Positions 8,419 through 16,837 of a stretch of DNA of 64,000 bases are shown here, piece by piece. Below the pieces are notes generated by a model. That model searched no databases and was not told the origin of the DNA. It worked only from the letters and a program-made list of their open reading frames with translations. Position 1 is the stretch's first letter. Every line of letters begins with the position of its first letter. Origin of the DNA: Caryophanales bacterium (lineage in GTDB: Bacteria; Bacillota_I; Bacilli_A; Izemoplasmatales; UBA1188); contig JACKCW010000001.1 in assembly GCA_020633845.1 (NCBI GenBank), forward strand, positions 1-64,000, written 5' to 3'. The position numbers and the translations under genes were made by a program.

Positions 8419-9269
8419 GAAAGAATCTCCTTTATTAAGGAGTTCAAATCATTTTGGTTAGGATTCAAATTTAAACCAGCTTTTTCATTCAAATATTTGG
8501 CGATTTTTATTGAGTCGGGATAATCAAGATTAAATGATGCGATTTGGTCTTCGGAACTTTCAAAAAGCTTTTTGGGAGTTCCGTCAAAAGCTACTTCCCC
8601 TTCTGACATCACAATAACTCTTTTGGCGTATTTAGAAACGATATTCATATCGTGAGTGATAATAATAATCGTTTTATGTGCTTGTTCATTTAAGTCTTTG
8701 AAGAGTTTAGTCAGCTTATTTCTGTTTTCAGGATCAATTCCCGCCGTCGGTTCGTCAAAAATAAGAATATCAGGTTCCATCGATAAAATACCCGCAATAG
8801 AAACCATTTTCTTTTCACCGCCAGATAAAGTAAAAGGCGTTTTATCATACATTTCCTTCGGAAAATGAACCATTTCGAGAGCTGACACTGCAATTTTTTC
8901 CGCTTCTTCTTTAGATTTGCCAAAGTTTCTCGGTGCAAACATGACGTCATTTAACACGGTTTCTTCAAAAAGTTGATACTCAGGAAACTGAAAAACTAAA
9001 CCGACATGTTTTCTTATATCGTTATAGTTTTCCTTTCTTTTTCTTCTTTCTTGGATCTTTATCCCGAAAACATACTCTTCCCCCGATGAAGGGATTTTTA
9101 AAGCATTAAACAAAGAAGCAAGAGTCGACTTGCCGGAACCGGTCTCACCGATTAGAGCGATAAATTCGTCTTTATCGTCAATTGATAGAGTGATATTCTT
9201 TAAGGCATATACTGTGCCTTTTTTCTTTTTATTATATGAATAACTTACATTTTCGAGGCGGATTCCCAT
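8415..9269 (-). CDS. ecfA2: ECF transporter ATPase EcfA2
   Basis: 284-residue ABC ATPase. Walker A is GETGSGKST, the signature is LSGGEKKM, Walker B is DILIFDEPTAGIDPE, and the H-loop is ITHDMN. Q-loop FQFPEYQLFEETV is typical of EcfA2. It pairs with EcfA1 to form the heterodimeric energy unit. The start lies inside the ecfA1 3' end (25-nt overlap), and the TGA stop overlaps the ecfT start. A C-terminal segment of about 50 residues after the ATPase core matches the usual dimerisation extension. Confidence 0.95.
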   Translation of the reverse strand: MGIRLENVSYSYNKKKKGTVYALKNITLSIDDKDEFIALIGETGSGKSTLASLFNALKIPSSGEEYVFGIKIQERRKRKENYNDIRKHVGLVFQFPEYQLFEETVLNDVMFAPRNFGKSKEEAEKIAVSALEMVHFPKEMYDKTPFTLSGGEKKMVSIAGILSMEPDILIFDEPTAGIDPENRNKLTKLFKDLNEQAHKTIIIITHDMNIVSKYAKRVIVMSEGEVAFDGTPKKLFESSEDQIASFNLDYPDSIKIAKYLNEKAGLNLNPNQNDLNSLIKEILS

Positions 9270-10051
9270 AGAACCTTTAATACCTCCTCGTTATTGTATC
9301 CGGCTTTTTTTAAAGAATGATAAACATAAAGAGCACTCGGAAGTTCAAGTCTGGCTTCTTTTAAGGTTTTTTCATCCATCATTATTTCTTCCGTTTTACC
9401 ATCCTTTAGTATTTCTCCGTTAGACATTACTATCGTTCTATCTGATAATAAAGCTTCGTTCATATCATGAGTAATCATGATAATAATTTTGCCTTTTTCT
9501 TTCAACTTTTTTACCACATTTATAAAATCTTCTTTTCCTTCCGGATCAAGCATGGAGGTTGCCTCATCGAGAATAATAATCTCAGGGTTCATCGCGAGAA
9601 TTCCGGCTATCGCCACTCTTTGTTTCTGACCGCCAGAAAGTAAATATGGTTCGCTTTTTTTATAGTTTGTCATATTAACTTCACTAAGTGCACTATCAAT
9701 CATGCCTTCCATTAAAGCGGGATCAACCTCTAAATTTTCCAGTCCGAAGGCGATATCATCTTCTACGCTGGTTGCGACAAACTGATTATCCGGATTTTGA
9801 AAAACAATCCCCAGATGTTTTCTTATTTCATATAAATTGTTTTCGTTTAACGGCAAATCCTCAATATAGATTTCTCCCTCTTTTTTTTCTAAAAGACCCA
9901 TTAATAATTTGGCTAAAGTGGACTTACCGCTGCCGTTATGACCGATAATTGATACCCATTCTCCATTTTCAATAGTAAAAGAAAGAGCGTTAACAGCGTT
10001 CTTTTCTTCATCTTCATATTTATATGAGAGATTTTTTACGATAATTGACAC
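9245..10051 (-). CDS. ecfA1: ECF transporter ATPase EcfA1
   Basis: 268-residue ABC ATPase with Walker A GHNGSGKST, Q-loop FQNPDNQFVATSVEDDIAFG (diagnostic for EcfA1), signature LSGGQKQR and Walker B IIILDEATSMLDPEG. It is the first gene of the ecfA1-ecfA2-ecfT-truA unit. In most Firmicutes this unit directly follows rplQ in the alpha operon; here a plus-strand aldehyde dehydrogenase and a terminator separate it, so it needs its own promoter (candidate at 10085-10113). The AGGAGG-type ribosome site sits just upstream of the ATG. Confidence 0.95.
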   Translation of the reverse strand: MSIIVKNLSYKYEDEEKNAVNALSFTIENGEWVSIIGHNGSGKSTLAKLLMGLLEKKEGEIYIEDLPLNENNLYEIRKHLGIVFQNPDNQFVATSVEDDIAFGLENLEVDPALMEGMIDSALSEVNMTNYKKSEPYLLSGGQKQRVAIAGILAMNPEIIILDEATSMLDPEGKEDFINVVKKLKEKGKIIIMITHDMNEALLSDRTIVMSNGEILKDGKTEEIMMDEKTLKEARLELPSALYVYHSLKKAGYNNEEVLKVLWESASKM

Positions 10052-10084
10052 AGATACCTCCTGAGTCTCATTATATTATATCAT

Positions 10085-10113
10085 ATAATATAAAAATTAA
10101 AATCATTAGTAAA
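10085..10113 (-). promoter_or_regulatory. Candidate promoter for ecfA1-ecfA2-ecfT-truA
   Basis: On the minus strand TTTACT (10108-10113) and TATTAT (10085-10090) are separated by 17 nt, a reasonable sigma-A type pair about 30 nt upstream of the ecfA1 ribosome site. Inference from consensus only; the region is so A/T-rich that alternatives exist. Confidence 0.5.
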
Positions 10114-10153
10114 TACCGATAAATTTAAAGAAGATAATTATTGATTTTCAATA

Positions 10154-10189
10154 TTGACTTTATCACTATAGAGTGATAATTTATTATCA
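10154..10189 (+). promoter_or_regulatory. Aldehyde dehydrogenase promoter with overlapping operator palindromes
   Basis: TTGACT (10154-10159), a 17-nt spacer and TAATTT (10177-10182) form a good sigma-A promoter. The spacer is a perfect 20-nt inverted repeat TTATCACTATAGAGTGATAA (10160-10179), and its right arm is reused in a second perfect repeat TGATAATTTATTATCA (10174-10189). That gives three alternating half-sites of the type TTATCA/TGATAA covering the promoter, the layout expected for repressor binding. The regulator is unknown. Confidence 0.65.
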
Positions 10190-10207
10190 GTAGGAGGACA
10201 TTTTAAT

Positions 10208-11584
10208 ATGCAAGATATACCTGGCACCATAGCAAAAATGCGTGCGTATTTTGAAACAGGAAAGACTAAAGATGTTGATTTCAGACTTGAACATCTGCGG
10301 AAATTCCTTGCATCACTCAAAGCACATGAGGAAGATTTCTATGAAGCAATGAAAGCTGACTTCAACAAACCGAAATTCGAATCATATGCAACAGAAATAA
10401 GTTTGGTCTACGGAGAAATCGAGAACAAGCTTAAACACTTGAAGAAATGGACGAAGCCTAAAAGAAAGAGCGTCGGCCTCTCAAGTTGGCCTTCTTATGG
10501 CAAGGAAATTCCTGAACCTTACGGTCTTGTACTAGTAATGGCTCCTTGGAACTATCCTTATATGCTTACCTTAGCCCCGGTTGTCGGAGCTCTTGCAGCC
10601 GGAAACTGCGTACTGATTAAACCTTCCAACAGATCGCCTCACACATCTGACGTCATTAAGACTGTTTGTGATGAAGTATTTGAAGAAGGTTATGTGGATG
10701 TAGTATTAGGCGGAAGACAGGAGAATCAGGCTCTTCTCGAACAAAAATTCGATTTCATTTTCTTTACCGGCGGTGTTTCTGTCGGCACTATGGTTTTAGA
10801 GAAGGCTGCCGTTCATTTAACACCTTGTATTTTGGAACTCGGTGGAAAATCTCCAGTTTTTGTTGAAGAGGATTGTGATCTTAAAACTACCGTTAGAAGA
10901 CTTGTTTGGGGTAAATACACCAACGCTGGTCAAACTTGCGTTTGCCCGGACTACATTTTAGTCAATGAAAAAATTCACGATGAATTCTTAGAAGCTGTAA
11001 AAGCCCAAATTAAAGAATTCTACTATGACGGCGATACTATCTCTGACGACTTTCCACATCTTATTACCGATTCACACTATGAAAAAGTCACTTCACTTGT
11101 TGATGAAGATAAAGTAGTGTTTGGTGGTAAAAAGGACGCCTCCAAGAGACTTCTTGAACCAACTATCGAAGATAATGTGGTTTTAGAAGACAAGATTATG
11201 TCCGAAGAAATCTTCGGTCCGGTTATGCCTATCCTTAAAGTTAAGGATATTGAAGAAGCTGTTTCTATCGCTAAGAAAGTTAACGGCGGGGCTAAACCTC
11301 TCGCTCTTTACATTTTCACTAATGATAAAGAAAAGGTTAAGTACGTTCATAACGAAATATCATTCGGCGGCGGGTGCGTTAACGATACATTAATGCATGT
11401 CGCAACGGAAGATCTTCCGTTTGGCGGTGTCGGCAACTCCGGTATGGGGTTCTATCACGGAAAGAGAACCTTTGATGCGTTCACTCATTATAAAGGAGTC
11501 GTCTTCAAAGGCAAAATGGATATTCCGCTTAGATATCCTCGTTATACTGAAAAGAAGTTCAACACCATTAAAAAATTACTATAA
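10208..11584 (+). CDS. Aldehyde dehydrogenase (class 3-like)
   Basis: 458-residue NAD(P)-dependent aldehyde dehydrogenase. PWNYP places the catalytic asparagine at 115, LELGGKSP the general base Glu210, and NAGQTC the nucleophile Cys244. The length and short N terminus fit the ALDH3/YwdH-type fatty-aldehyde dehydrogenases rather than the 490-residue betaine-aldehyde type. Its ATG is preceded by AGGAGG with 10-nt spacing. It is one of only four plus-strand genes here, bracketed by its own promoter and a strong terminator, and interrupts the conserved rplQ-ecfA1 junction. This suggests a later insertion, although base composition looks like its surroundings. Substrate unknown. Confidence 0.9.
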   Translation: MQDIPGTIAKMRAYFETGKTKDVDFRLEHLRKFLASLKAHEEDFYEAMKADFNKPKFESYATEISLVYGEIENKLKHLKKWTKPKRKSVGLSSWPSYGKEIPEPYGLVLVMAPWNYPYMLTLAPVVGALAAGNCVLIKPSNRSPHTSDVIKTVCDEVFEEGYVDVVLGGRQENQALLEQKFDFIFFTGGVSVGTMVLEKAAVHLTPCILELGGKSPVFVEEDCDLKTTVRRLVWGKYTNAGQTCVCPDYILVNEKIHDEFLEAVKAQIKEFYYDGDTISDDFPHLITDSHYEKVTSLVDEDKVVFGGKKDASKRLLEPTIEDNVVLEDKIMSEEIFGPVMPILKVKDIEEAVSIAKKVNGGAKPLALYIFTNDKEKVKYVHNEISFGGGCVNDTLMHVATEDLPFGGVGNSGMGFYHGKRTFDAFTHYKGVVFKGKMDIPLRYPRYTEKKFNTIKKLL

Positions 11585-11592
11585 TGAAAAAT

Positions 11593-11624
11593 AAAAAAGG
11601 TAGTGCTTGGCACTACCTTTTTTT
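11593..11624. terminator. Bidirectional intrinsic terminator between ALDH and rplQ
   Basis: Arms GGTAGTGC (11599-11606) and GCACTACC (11610-11617) enclose a 3-nt loop, with an A-run on the left and a T-run on the right. It can end both the plus-strand aldehyde dehydrogenase transcript and the minus-strand alpha operon after rplQ. Confidence 0.93.
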
Positions 11625-11630
11625 AATTAA

Positions 11631-11996
11631 CTATTTTACAAATCTGATTAAGGCCATCGGGACGCCGTCGCCTTTTCTTGGCGCCAGCTTGAAAATCTGA
11701 GTATAGCCGCCTAATCTTTCTTTGTAAGAAGGAGCGATGTCATCAAAAAGAATTTGAAGAGCATATTTTCCGTCAGCGTTCTTTAAGAATCTAACGGTCT
11801 TTGCTACTTCTCTTCTTGAAGATAAATCGTTATTTTTAGCTTTTGTAACAAGTTTTTCTGCGATTCCCTGAACCAGTTTGGCTTTCTTTTCCGTCGTTTT
11901 GATTTGTCCGTGAAGAATGAGCTGAGTCACAAGATCTCTATAAAGAGCTTTTCTTGATGACATATCACGGTTCATATGGGTAAATTGATTTGACAT
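11631..11996 (-). CDS. rplQ: 50S ribosomal protein L17
   Basis: 121 residues, the normal short Gram-positive L17. The N terminus SSRKALYRDLVTQLILHGQIKTTEKKAK is the family signature. It is the last gene of the S10-spc-alpha cluster, 13 nt after rpoA, and is followed immediately by the bidirectional terminator. L17 binds 23S rRNA near the exit tunnel. Confidence 0.98.
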   Translation of the reverse strand: MSNQFTHMNRDMSSRKALYRDLVTQLILHGQIKTTEKKAKLVQGIAEKLVTKAKNNDLSSRREVAKTVRFLKNADGKYALQILFDDIAPSYKERLGGYTQIFKLAPRKGDGVPMALIRFVK

Positions 11997-12009
11997 ATTA
12001 TTCTCCTGA

Positions 12010-13035
12010 TTAGTGACGGGCGAAAGAAAGACCGATTTCCTGAAGATGATCTTTGATCTCTTTTAAGGATTTCTTGCCGAGGTTTCTGATCTTCATCATA
12101 TCTTCCTCGGTTTTTTCGGTTAATTCCCCGATAGTATTGATTCCGGCTCTCTTAAGGCAGTTATAAGATCTGACCGAAAGGTCTAAATCTTCAATCTGGC
12201 GGTCCGGATTAGAGGTGGTTTCTTCTTCTTTTCTTTCAATCATATGTTCTTCATACTTTACCTTATCCGATAAATCAACAATGCAGTCCAGATGATCGAT
12301 TAAGATTTTAGAAGCCGAAGCGATAGCGACTTCCGGGGTAACCCCGCCGTTAGTCGTGATATCGACAACCAGTTCTTCGTAGTTAGGGTTATCCTGAATT
12401 CTTACTTTGTTAACTTTATAAGAAACTTTAAGAACTGGAGTATAAATAGAGTCAATCGGAATGATGCCGGCTTGGGTTTCCGTATATTCGCGGTTGCCTT
12501 CAGCTGATACATAACCGATGCCTTTTCTGGCGTTCATCATAATTCTTAATTTTCCGGCATTAACGCGGCAAATATAGTAATCAGGATTAACGACTTCTAC
12601 TTCTTCATCAGAGATGATATCCGATGCGGTAACGGTTTTAGGACCTTCAACATCGATTTCAAGTTTCTTCTCAACTGCAGTGTCTGATAAGAATTTAAGA
12701 ACGACGCCTTTTAAGTTAAGAACGATAGCCGTAACGTCTTCTACTACGCCTTTAATTGATGAGAATTCATGTTGAACGCCATCAATTTGAATATTGATAA
12801 TGGCAGCTCCCGGTAAAGAGGCCAGAAGTACTCTTCTAAGCGCATTCCCAAGAGTGAGCCCGTAGCCTCTTTCCAGAGGCTTCATGGTAAAGACACCATG
12901 GTATGGGTCGTTGCCGACTGATTTGAAAGAGGTCTCCGGCTTGATAAACTTCAGTTCATCGGACGCAGCCTTTGATTCCTGGTTAATTTCGTATAAAGAT
13001 TCCTGAAAATCATTAGCGAATTTAAATTCATCCAT
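12010..13035 (-). CDS. rpoA: RNA polymerase subunit alpha
   Basis: 341 residues when started at the ATG at 13035, which has GGAGG 8 nt upstream; the in-frame ATG 6 nt earlier is too close to that site. The N-terminal dimerisation domain includes [24 protein letters not shown]; the C-terminal domain includes [22 protein letters not shown] and ends with the helix-hairpin-helix that contacts UP elements. It begins 12 nt after rpsK and ends 13 nt before rplQ, the conserved alpha-operon order. Confidence 0.98.
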   Translation of the reverse strand: MDEFKFANDFQESLYEINQESKAASDELKFIKPETSFKSVGNDPYHGVFTMKPLERGYGLTLGNALRRVLLASLPGAAIINIQIDGVQHEFSSIKGVVEDVTAIVLNLKGVVLKFLSDTAVEKKLEIDVEGPKTVTASDIISDEEVEVVNPDYYICRVNAGKLRIMMNARKGIGYVSAEGNREYTETQAGIIPIDSIYTPVLKVSYKVNKVRIQDNPNYEELVVDITTNGGVTPEVAIASASKILIDHLDCIVDLSDKVKYEEHMIERKEEETTSNPDRQIEDLDLSVRSYNCLKRAGINTIGELTEKTEEDMMKIRNLGKKSLKEIKDHLQEIGLSFARH

Positions 13036-13047
13036 GGTCATGTCCTC

Positions 13048-13434
13048 CTATCCGCGAGGTCTCTTCGGCGGACGGCAACCGTTATGAGGAACCGGAGTAA
13101 CATCGTAAATCGCAGTGATTTCGAGACCGGCAACCTGAAGCGATCTAATGGCGGTGTCTCTTCCTGGACCCGGACCTTTAACCGATACTTCAACCTTTTT
13201 CATTCCGTTGTCGATAGCGGCTTTAGCGGCAGCTTCGCTCGCAAGACCGGCGGCAAACGGAGTTGATTTTTTTGAGCCTTTATAACCGATAGCGCCTGAT
13301 GAACTCCAAGCAACTAAGTTTCCGGCTCCATCTGTAATGGAAACGATGGTATTATTGAATGTCGAATGAATATGTGCAACACCGTAAGGGATGTTCTTCT
13401 TAACACGACGTTTTTTAGTAGTTTTAGTAGCCAT
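13048..13434 (-). CDS. rpsK: 30S ribosomal protein S11
   Basis: 128 residues with the conserved [15 protein letters not shown] and the C-terminal [13 protein letters not shown]11 forms part of the 30S platform around the 690 and 790 loops. It lies 18 nt after rpsM with a GGGGAGG ribosome site, and 12 nt before rpoA. Nothing unusual. Confidence 0.98.
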   Translation of the reverse strand: MATKTTKKRRVKKNIPYGVAHIHSTFNNTIVSITDGAGNLVAWSSSGAIGYKGSKKSTPFAAGLASEAAAKAAIDNGMKKVEVSVKGPGPGRDTAIRSLQVAGLEITAIYDVTPVPHNGCRPPKRPRG

Positions 13435-13452
13435 ATTATTATTTTCCTCCCC

Positions 13453-13818
13453 TTACTTTTTCTTATTGGCAACGGTTTTAGCCGGGCCTTTTCTGGTTCT
13501 GGCGTTATTTCTGGTATTTTGTCCTCTAACCGGAAGACCTTTTCTATGACGAATGCCTCTATAGCATCCGATATCCATTAAACGCTTAATGTCGTTGGTA
13601 ACTTCTCTTCTTAAGTCACCTTCGATTTTGTATTTGGCAACTTCGGTTCTGATTTTTGTGAGTTCTTCATCAGATAGATTTTTAACTCTTGTGTCTTCAG
13701 ATACGCCGGTTGCTGCTAAAATTTTCTTTGATGTGCTGACTCCTATTCCATAAATATAGGTTAAGGATATAACGACTCTCTTGTCATTAGGAATATCAAC
13801 ACCAACTATACGTGCCAT
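13453..13818 (-). CDS. rpsM: 30S ribosomal protein S13
   Basis: 121 residues. [25 protein letters not shown] at the N terminus and the C-terminal [19 protein letters not shown] are standard; the basic tail contacts P-site tRNA. It follows the small rpmJ gene by 20 nt and precedes rpsK, in the usual infA-rpmJ-rpsM-rpsK order. Confidence 0.98.
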   Translation of the reverse strand: MARIVGVDIPNDKRVVISLTYIYGIGVSTSKKILAATGVSEDTRVKNLSDEELTKIRTEVAKYKIEGDLRREVTNDIKRLMDIGCYRGIRHRKGLPVRGQNTRNNARTRKGPAKTVANKKK

Positions 13819-13838
13819 AAATTATTGTCTTCTCCTTT

Positions 13839-13952
13839 TTAACCTTGTCTTTGTTTATGCTTAGGATTTTCGCAGATTACCATAACCACGCCATGGCGTT
13901 TGATAACTTTGCATTTGTCGCAAATCTTTTTGACCGATGGTCTTGTTTTCAT
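13839..13952 (-). CDS. rpmJ: 50S ribosomal protein L36
   Basis: 37-residue protein that is too short for most ORF scans: it begins MKTRPSVKK and ends PKHKQRQG. It is the zinc-binding form, with CDKC, a further cysteine in VICEN and the histidine of PKHK as ligands. Its ATG overlaps the infA TGA stop (ATGA), so it is translationally coupled to infA. Position between infA and rpsM is the conserved one. Confidence 0.96.
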   Translation of the reverse strand: MKTRPSVKKICDKCKVIKRHGVVMVICENPKHKQRQG

Positions 13953-14194
13953 GATATTGTATCTCCTTTTTTCCTTGTGTTGTATCTCCTCGTAATTCTG
14001 CCACGTGATAGGTCATAAGTAGATATTTCAACTTTAACTTCTTGTCCTTGCAAAATGCGGATGTTGTTCATGCGGATTTTGCCAGATACGTGAGCATGGA
14101 TACGATGTCCATTCTTAAGTTCTACGATAAATTCGGTATTAGGAAGGACTTCCTTAATTACACCGTCAAATTCAATTACATCGTCTTTCGGCAT
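13949..14194 (-). CDS. infA: Translation initiation factor IF-1
   Basis: 81-residue OB-fold protein; family members are about 72, the difference being a short N-terminal and C-terminal extension. [31 protein letters not shown] is the core signature. It occupies the 30S A site during initiation. It ends in TGA overlapping the rpmJ start, one of several proofs that UGA is a stop codon here. In Bacillus the map gene lies between adk and infA; here only 69 nt with a short hairpin remain. Confidence 0.97.
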   Translation of the reverse strand: MPKDDVIEFDGVIKEVLPNTEFIVELKNGHRIHAHVSGKIRMNNIRILQGQEVKVEISTYDLSRGRITRRYNTRKKGDTIS

Positions 14195-14263
14195 TAAATG
14201 TTCTCCTTTTTAGAACTCGTTTTCGCTTTCTTTATATCCGGGAGTAATCGGATTTTTAAAGAA

Positions 14264-14917
14264 TTAACGTCCTTTTTCATTATCTAATATCTCCATAATG
14301 TCCAGATAGACGTCAAGAGCGGATTGATCGCCGTCAACACTTCTTAATAAGCCTTTGGCTTTATAATAGTCGATGAGCGGCTTCGTCTGGTTTTGATAAA
14401 CGTTTAGGCGGGCTTTGATTGCTTCTTCCTTATCATCAGCTCTTTGAATTACTTCACCATTACATACATCACAGATGCCATCCTTTTTCGGAGGATGATT
14501 TATCACGTGATAAATCGTTCCGCAGGACTTGCACACTCTTCTTCCCGATAAGCGGAAGATTACAAGATCGTCCTTTACTTCGAGATCGCATACGAGGTCA
14601 AGTTTCATATTGAGCTTTTCCATCATTTGTTCCAAGCATTCCGCTTGGTTGACGGTTCTCGGATACCCGTCGAAGAGATAACTCCCCGACGGATTTTTCT
14701 CGAGAATTTTATAGATGATATCGTTCGTAACCGAATCAGGAACAAGTTGGCCTTTTCCGATATAGGATAAGGCAAGTTCTCCAAGTGTAGTGTGTTCCTT
14801 CATCTCTTTTCTGAAGATATCTCCAGTTGAAAGATGGATTATATCACTTTTTTCTTTGAAGACTTCGGCAACCGAGCCTTTTCCAGCCCCTGGTTTTCCG
14901 ACGATAATCAGGTTCAT
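14264..14917 (-). CDS. adk: Adenylate kinase
   Basis: 217 residues from the ATG at 14917 (AGGTGA lies just upstream; an in-frame GTG 9 nt earlier overlaps the secY stop and is less likely). P-loop GKPGAGKG is at 7-14, DGYPRTV is the conserved AMP-site region, and the LID carries a four-cysteine zinc site (CKSC and CDVC), typical of Gram-positive enzymes. It interconverts ATP, ADP and AMP. It follows secY by 9 nt as in the spc operon. Confidence 0.97.
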   Translation of the reverse strand: MNLIIVGKPGAGKGSVAEVFKEKSDIIHLSTGDIFRKEMKEHTTLGELALSYIGKGQLVPDSVTNDIIYKILEKNPSGSYLFDGYPRTVNQAECLEQMMEKLNMKLDLVCDLEVKDDLVIFRLSGRRVCKSCGTIYHVINHPPKKDGICDVCNGEVIQRADDKEEAIKARLNVYQNQTKPLIDYYKAKGLLRSVDGDQSALDVYLDIMEILDNEKGR

Positions 14918-14926
14918 TTTTATCAC

Positions 14927-16210
14927 CTAGCTAATAAAGCCGGCATACTTTTGATCCTGAACGTCAGTTTTGATCTGACGTGCCGTTTCGATGGCAACTC
15001 CGACTACGATCATGATGGCGGTACCGCCAATTTCAATGGCGTCTGAGGCGCCAAGCATGGTAGATAAAGTCGGAATCGAGGCCACGACAACAAGATAAAC
15101 GGCACCGATTAAGGTAGTGTTGAACAATACTTTAGTAATATACTGTTCGGTTTCAAATCCCGGACGGAAGCCCGGAATATATGCTCCTCTTTTCTGAAGA
15201 TCTTCGGCCGTTTTTTGCGGGTTAATCTGCAGGAAAGTATAGAAGAGCGTAAAGAAGAAAATGAGAAGTGCATAGATGACATATCCGAGGATAGCATCCG
15301 ATGAGAAGATTTCATTTAACCATTCATACCAGACAGGTGCCGAGGTCGACATCCCGGTGTATTGGATAATAGTTAAAGGAATTCCCATAAGTGTGGCGGC
15401 AAAGATGACCGGAATCACGCTTGCCGTATTAAGTTTGATCGGGAAAGTCGAATCATTCGCCCCTTTAAATTTGTATGAGGCGGGTCGGTTCGAATATTGT
15501 ATCTGAATATTTCTGACCGATGATTCCATAAAGACGATACCGATTAAAATAACGAAGAACAGAAGGAGTGATAAGCCGGCGCTTAAGTATTGTGTCCAAA
15601 CAACACTTTCTCCCGTAATATCGGCGACTAAGTTTTCGATAGATTCCGGGAAAGCAATCAGGATACCAATCGTAATCATTAGTGATGTTCCGTTACCAAC
15701 ACCGAACTGAGTGATAAGATCCGCAAACCACATGGTTAAAGCGGCACCGGCAGTTAGAGTAATTGAAACGGCCATCAAGCCTAAGAATGAGGTTCTTCCA
15801 TATTGGAAAATAGTTGAGCTCATACCGAAAGTCATGGCTACGCTCTGGATAAGGGCGATAATAATGGCTAAGTATCTGGTGAGTTGGCTCAGTTTCTTTT
15901 TTCCTTCTTCACCTTCTTCCCTCCATTCTGCGAGGGTTGGAACTACGTCCATTTCTAGAAGCTGAATAATAATTGACGAAGTAATATAAGGGTTAATTCC
16001 TAATGCCACAATCGAGTAATTCCTTAAAGCGTCTCCCGAAAAAGAGTTGATAATGCCAACGAATCCTTGAGAATCGCTGCTTGAAAATAATTCGACATTA
16101 TCCACTGCCGGTATCATCGTGCATATCTTAAATATAAAGAATATAAGCAGCGTGAATAATATCTTCAATATCTCTTCCTTGTTTTTGAAGACCTTCTTAA
16201 TTGTGTCCAT
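14927..16210 (-). CDS. secY: Preprotein translocase subunit SecY
   Basis: 427-residue channel subunit with about ten membrane segments. Landmarks are the plug-proximal ALGINPYITSSIIIQLLEM, the GNGTSLMITIGI segment and the C-terminal ALEIGGTAIMIVVGVAIET-like helix followed by a basic tail. It partners with SecE (29174-29641). Its start overlaps the rplO stop by 1 nt, so it is coupled to L15 translation, and adk follows within 9 nt. Identity secure. Confidence 0.98.
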   Translation of the reverse strand: MDTIKKVFKNKEEILKILFTLLIFFIFKICTMIPAVDNVELFSSSDSQGFVGIINSFSGDALRNYSIVALGINPYITSSIIIQLLEMDVVPTLAEWREEGEEGKKKLSQLTRYLAIIIALIQSVAMTFGMSSTIFQYGRTSFLGLMAVSITLTAGAALTMWFADLITQFGVGNGTSLMITIGILIAFPESIENLVADITGESVVWTQYLSAGLSLLLFFVILIGIVFMESSVRNIQIQYSNRPASYKFKGANDSTFPIKLNTASVIPVIFAATLMGIPLTIIQYTGMSTSAPVWYEWLNEIFSSDAILGYVIYALLIFFFTLFYTFLQINPQKTAEDLQKRGAYIPGFRPGFETEQYITKVLFNTTLIGAVYLVVVASIPTLSTMLGASDAIEIGGTAIMIVVGVAIETARQIKTDVQDQKYAGFIS

Positions 16211-16650
16211 TAGATCACCTCTACTGTCCCGCCAACTGCTTCGATTTTCTCTTTTGCGCTTACACTGACTTTATCTACTTTGACAGTGAGTGCCTTAGAC
16301 AAAGATCCTTCGCCTAAAATCTTAACGCCGGAATATTCTTTATTGATTAAACCGGCTTTTTTAAGCGATTCCTTATCGACAACGTCTCCGGCCTTGAATG
16401 ATTCAAGAGCCGAAACATTGACAATCGCGTACTTTACTTGTTGAAGATGAGTAAATCCTCTTTTCGCTATACGCTTGTAAAGAGGGGTTTGACCTCCCTC
16501 AAAACCGAGGCGTGTTCCGCCGCCGGCTCTTGAGTTTTGTCCTTTTTGTCCGCGACCGGAGGTTTTACCGAGACCGCATCCGTTACCTCTGCCGACAAAA
16601 GTCTTAGAATGAAGTGAACCTTCTGTTGGCTTTAAATTTTCGAGAGCCAT
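16210..16650 (-). CDS. rplO: 50S ribosomal protein L15
   Basis: 146 residues. The glycine/arginine-rich N-terminal extension (GRGNGCGLGKTSGRGQKGQNSRAGGG is typical, spanning residues 20-45) is followed by the globular domain. It lies 1 nt after rpmD and overlaps secY, the standard spc-operon arrangement. Confidence 0.98.
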   Translation of the reverse strand: MALENLKPTEGSLHSKTFVGRGNGCGLGKTSGRGQKGQNSRAGGGTRLGFEGGQTPLYKRIAKRGFTHLQQVKYAIVNVSALESFKAGDVVDKESLKKAGLINKEYSGVKILGEGSLSKALTVKVDKVSVSAKEKIEAVGGTVEVI

Positions 16651-16651
16651 C

Positions 16652-16837
16652 TTAAACCTCCTTTACTTCGCTGACTTCGATTAAGTGAGCGATTTTTTTA
16701 ATCATTCCTCTAATTTGAGGATTATCGTTTTTTACAACTTCGCTTTGAAGTTTAGTAAGGCCTAAAGCCTTTACTGTTGCTCTTTGGTCTGGTTTAGAGG
16801 AAACCGGGCTTTTAACGAGTTTAATCTTTAACATCAT
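16652..16837 (-). CDS. rpmD: 50S ribosomal protein L30
   Basis: 61 residues, the normal bacterial length, with [24 protein letters not shown]. Two adjacent ATGs begin the frame; the first overlaps the rpsE TGA stop (ATGA). Only 1 nt separates its end from rplO, so rpsE-rpmD-rplO are tightly coupled. Confidence 0.97.
   Translation of the reverse strand: MMLKIKLVKSPVSSKPDQRATVKALGLTKLQSEVVKNDNPQIRGMIKKIAHLIEVSEVKEV

Noticed and set aside
10160..10179. tetO-like operator at the aldehyde dehydrogenase promoter
   Set aside because: The half-site TTATCACT resembles TetR-family operators only loosely and does not match classical tetO; kept as an operator of unknown owner.
11593..11624. Inverted repeat as a transposon end beside the aldehyde dehydrogenase
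   Set aside because: Structure and T/A runs fit a bidirectional terminator; no matching repeat on the other side of the gene.
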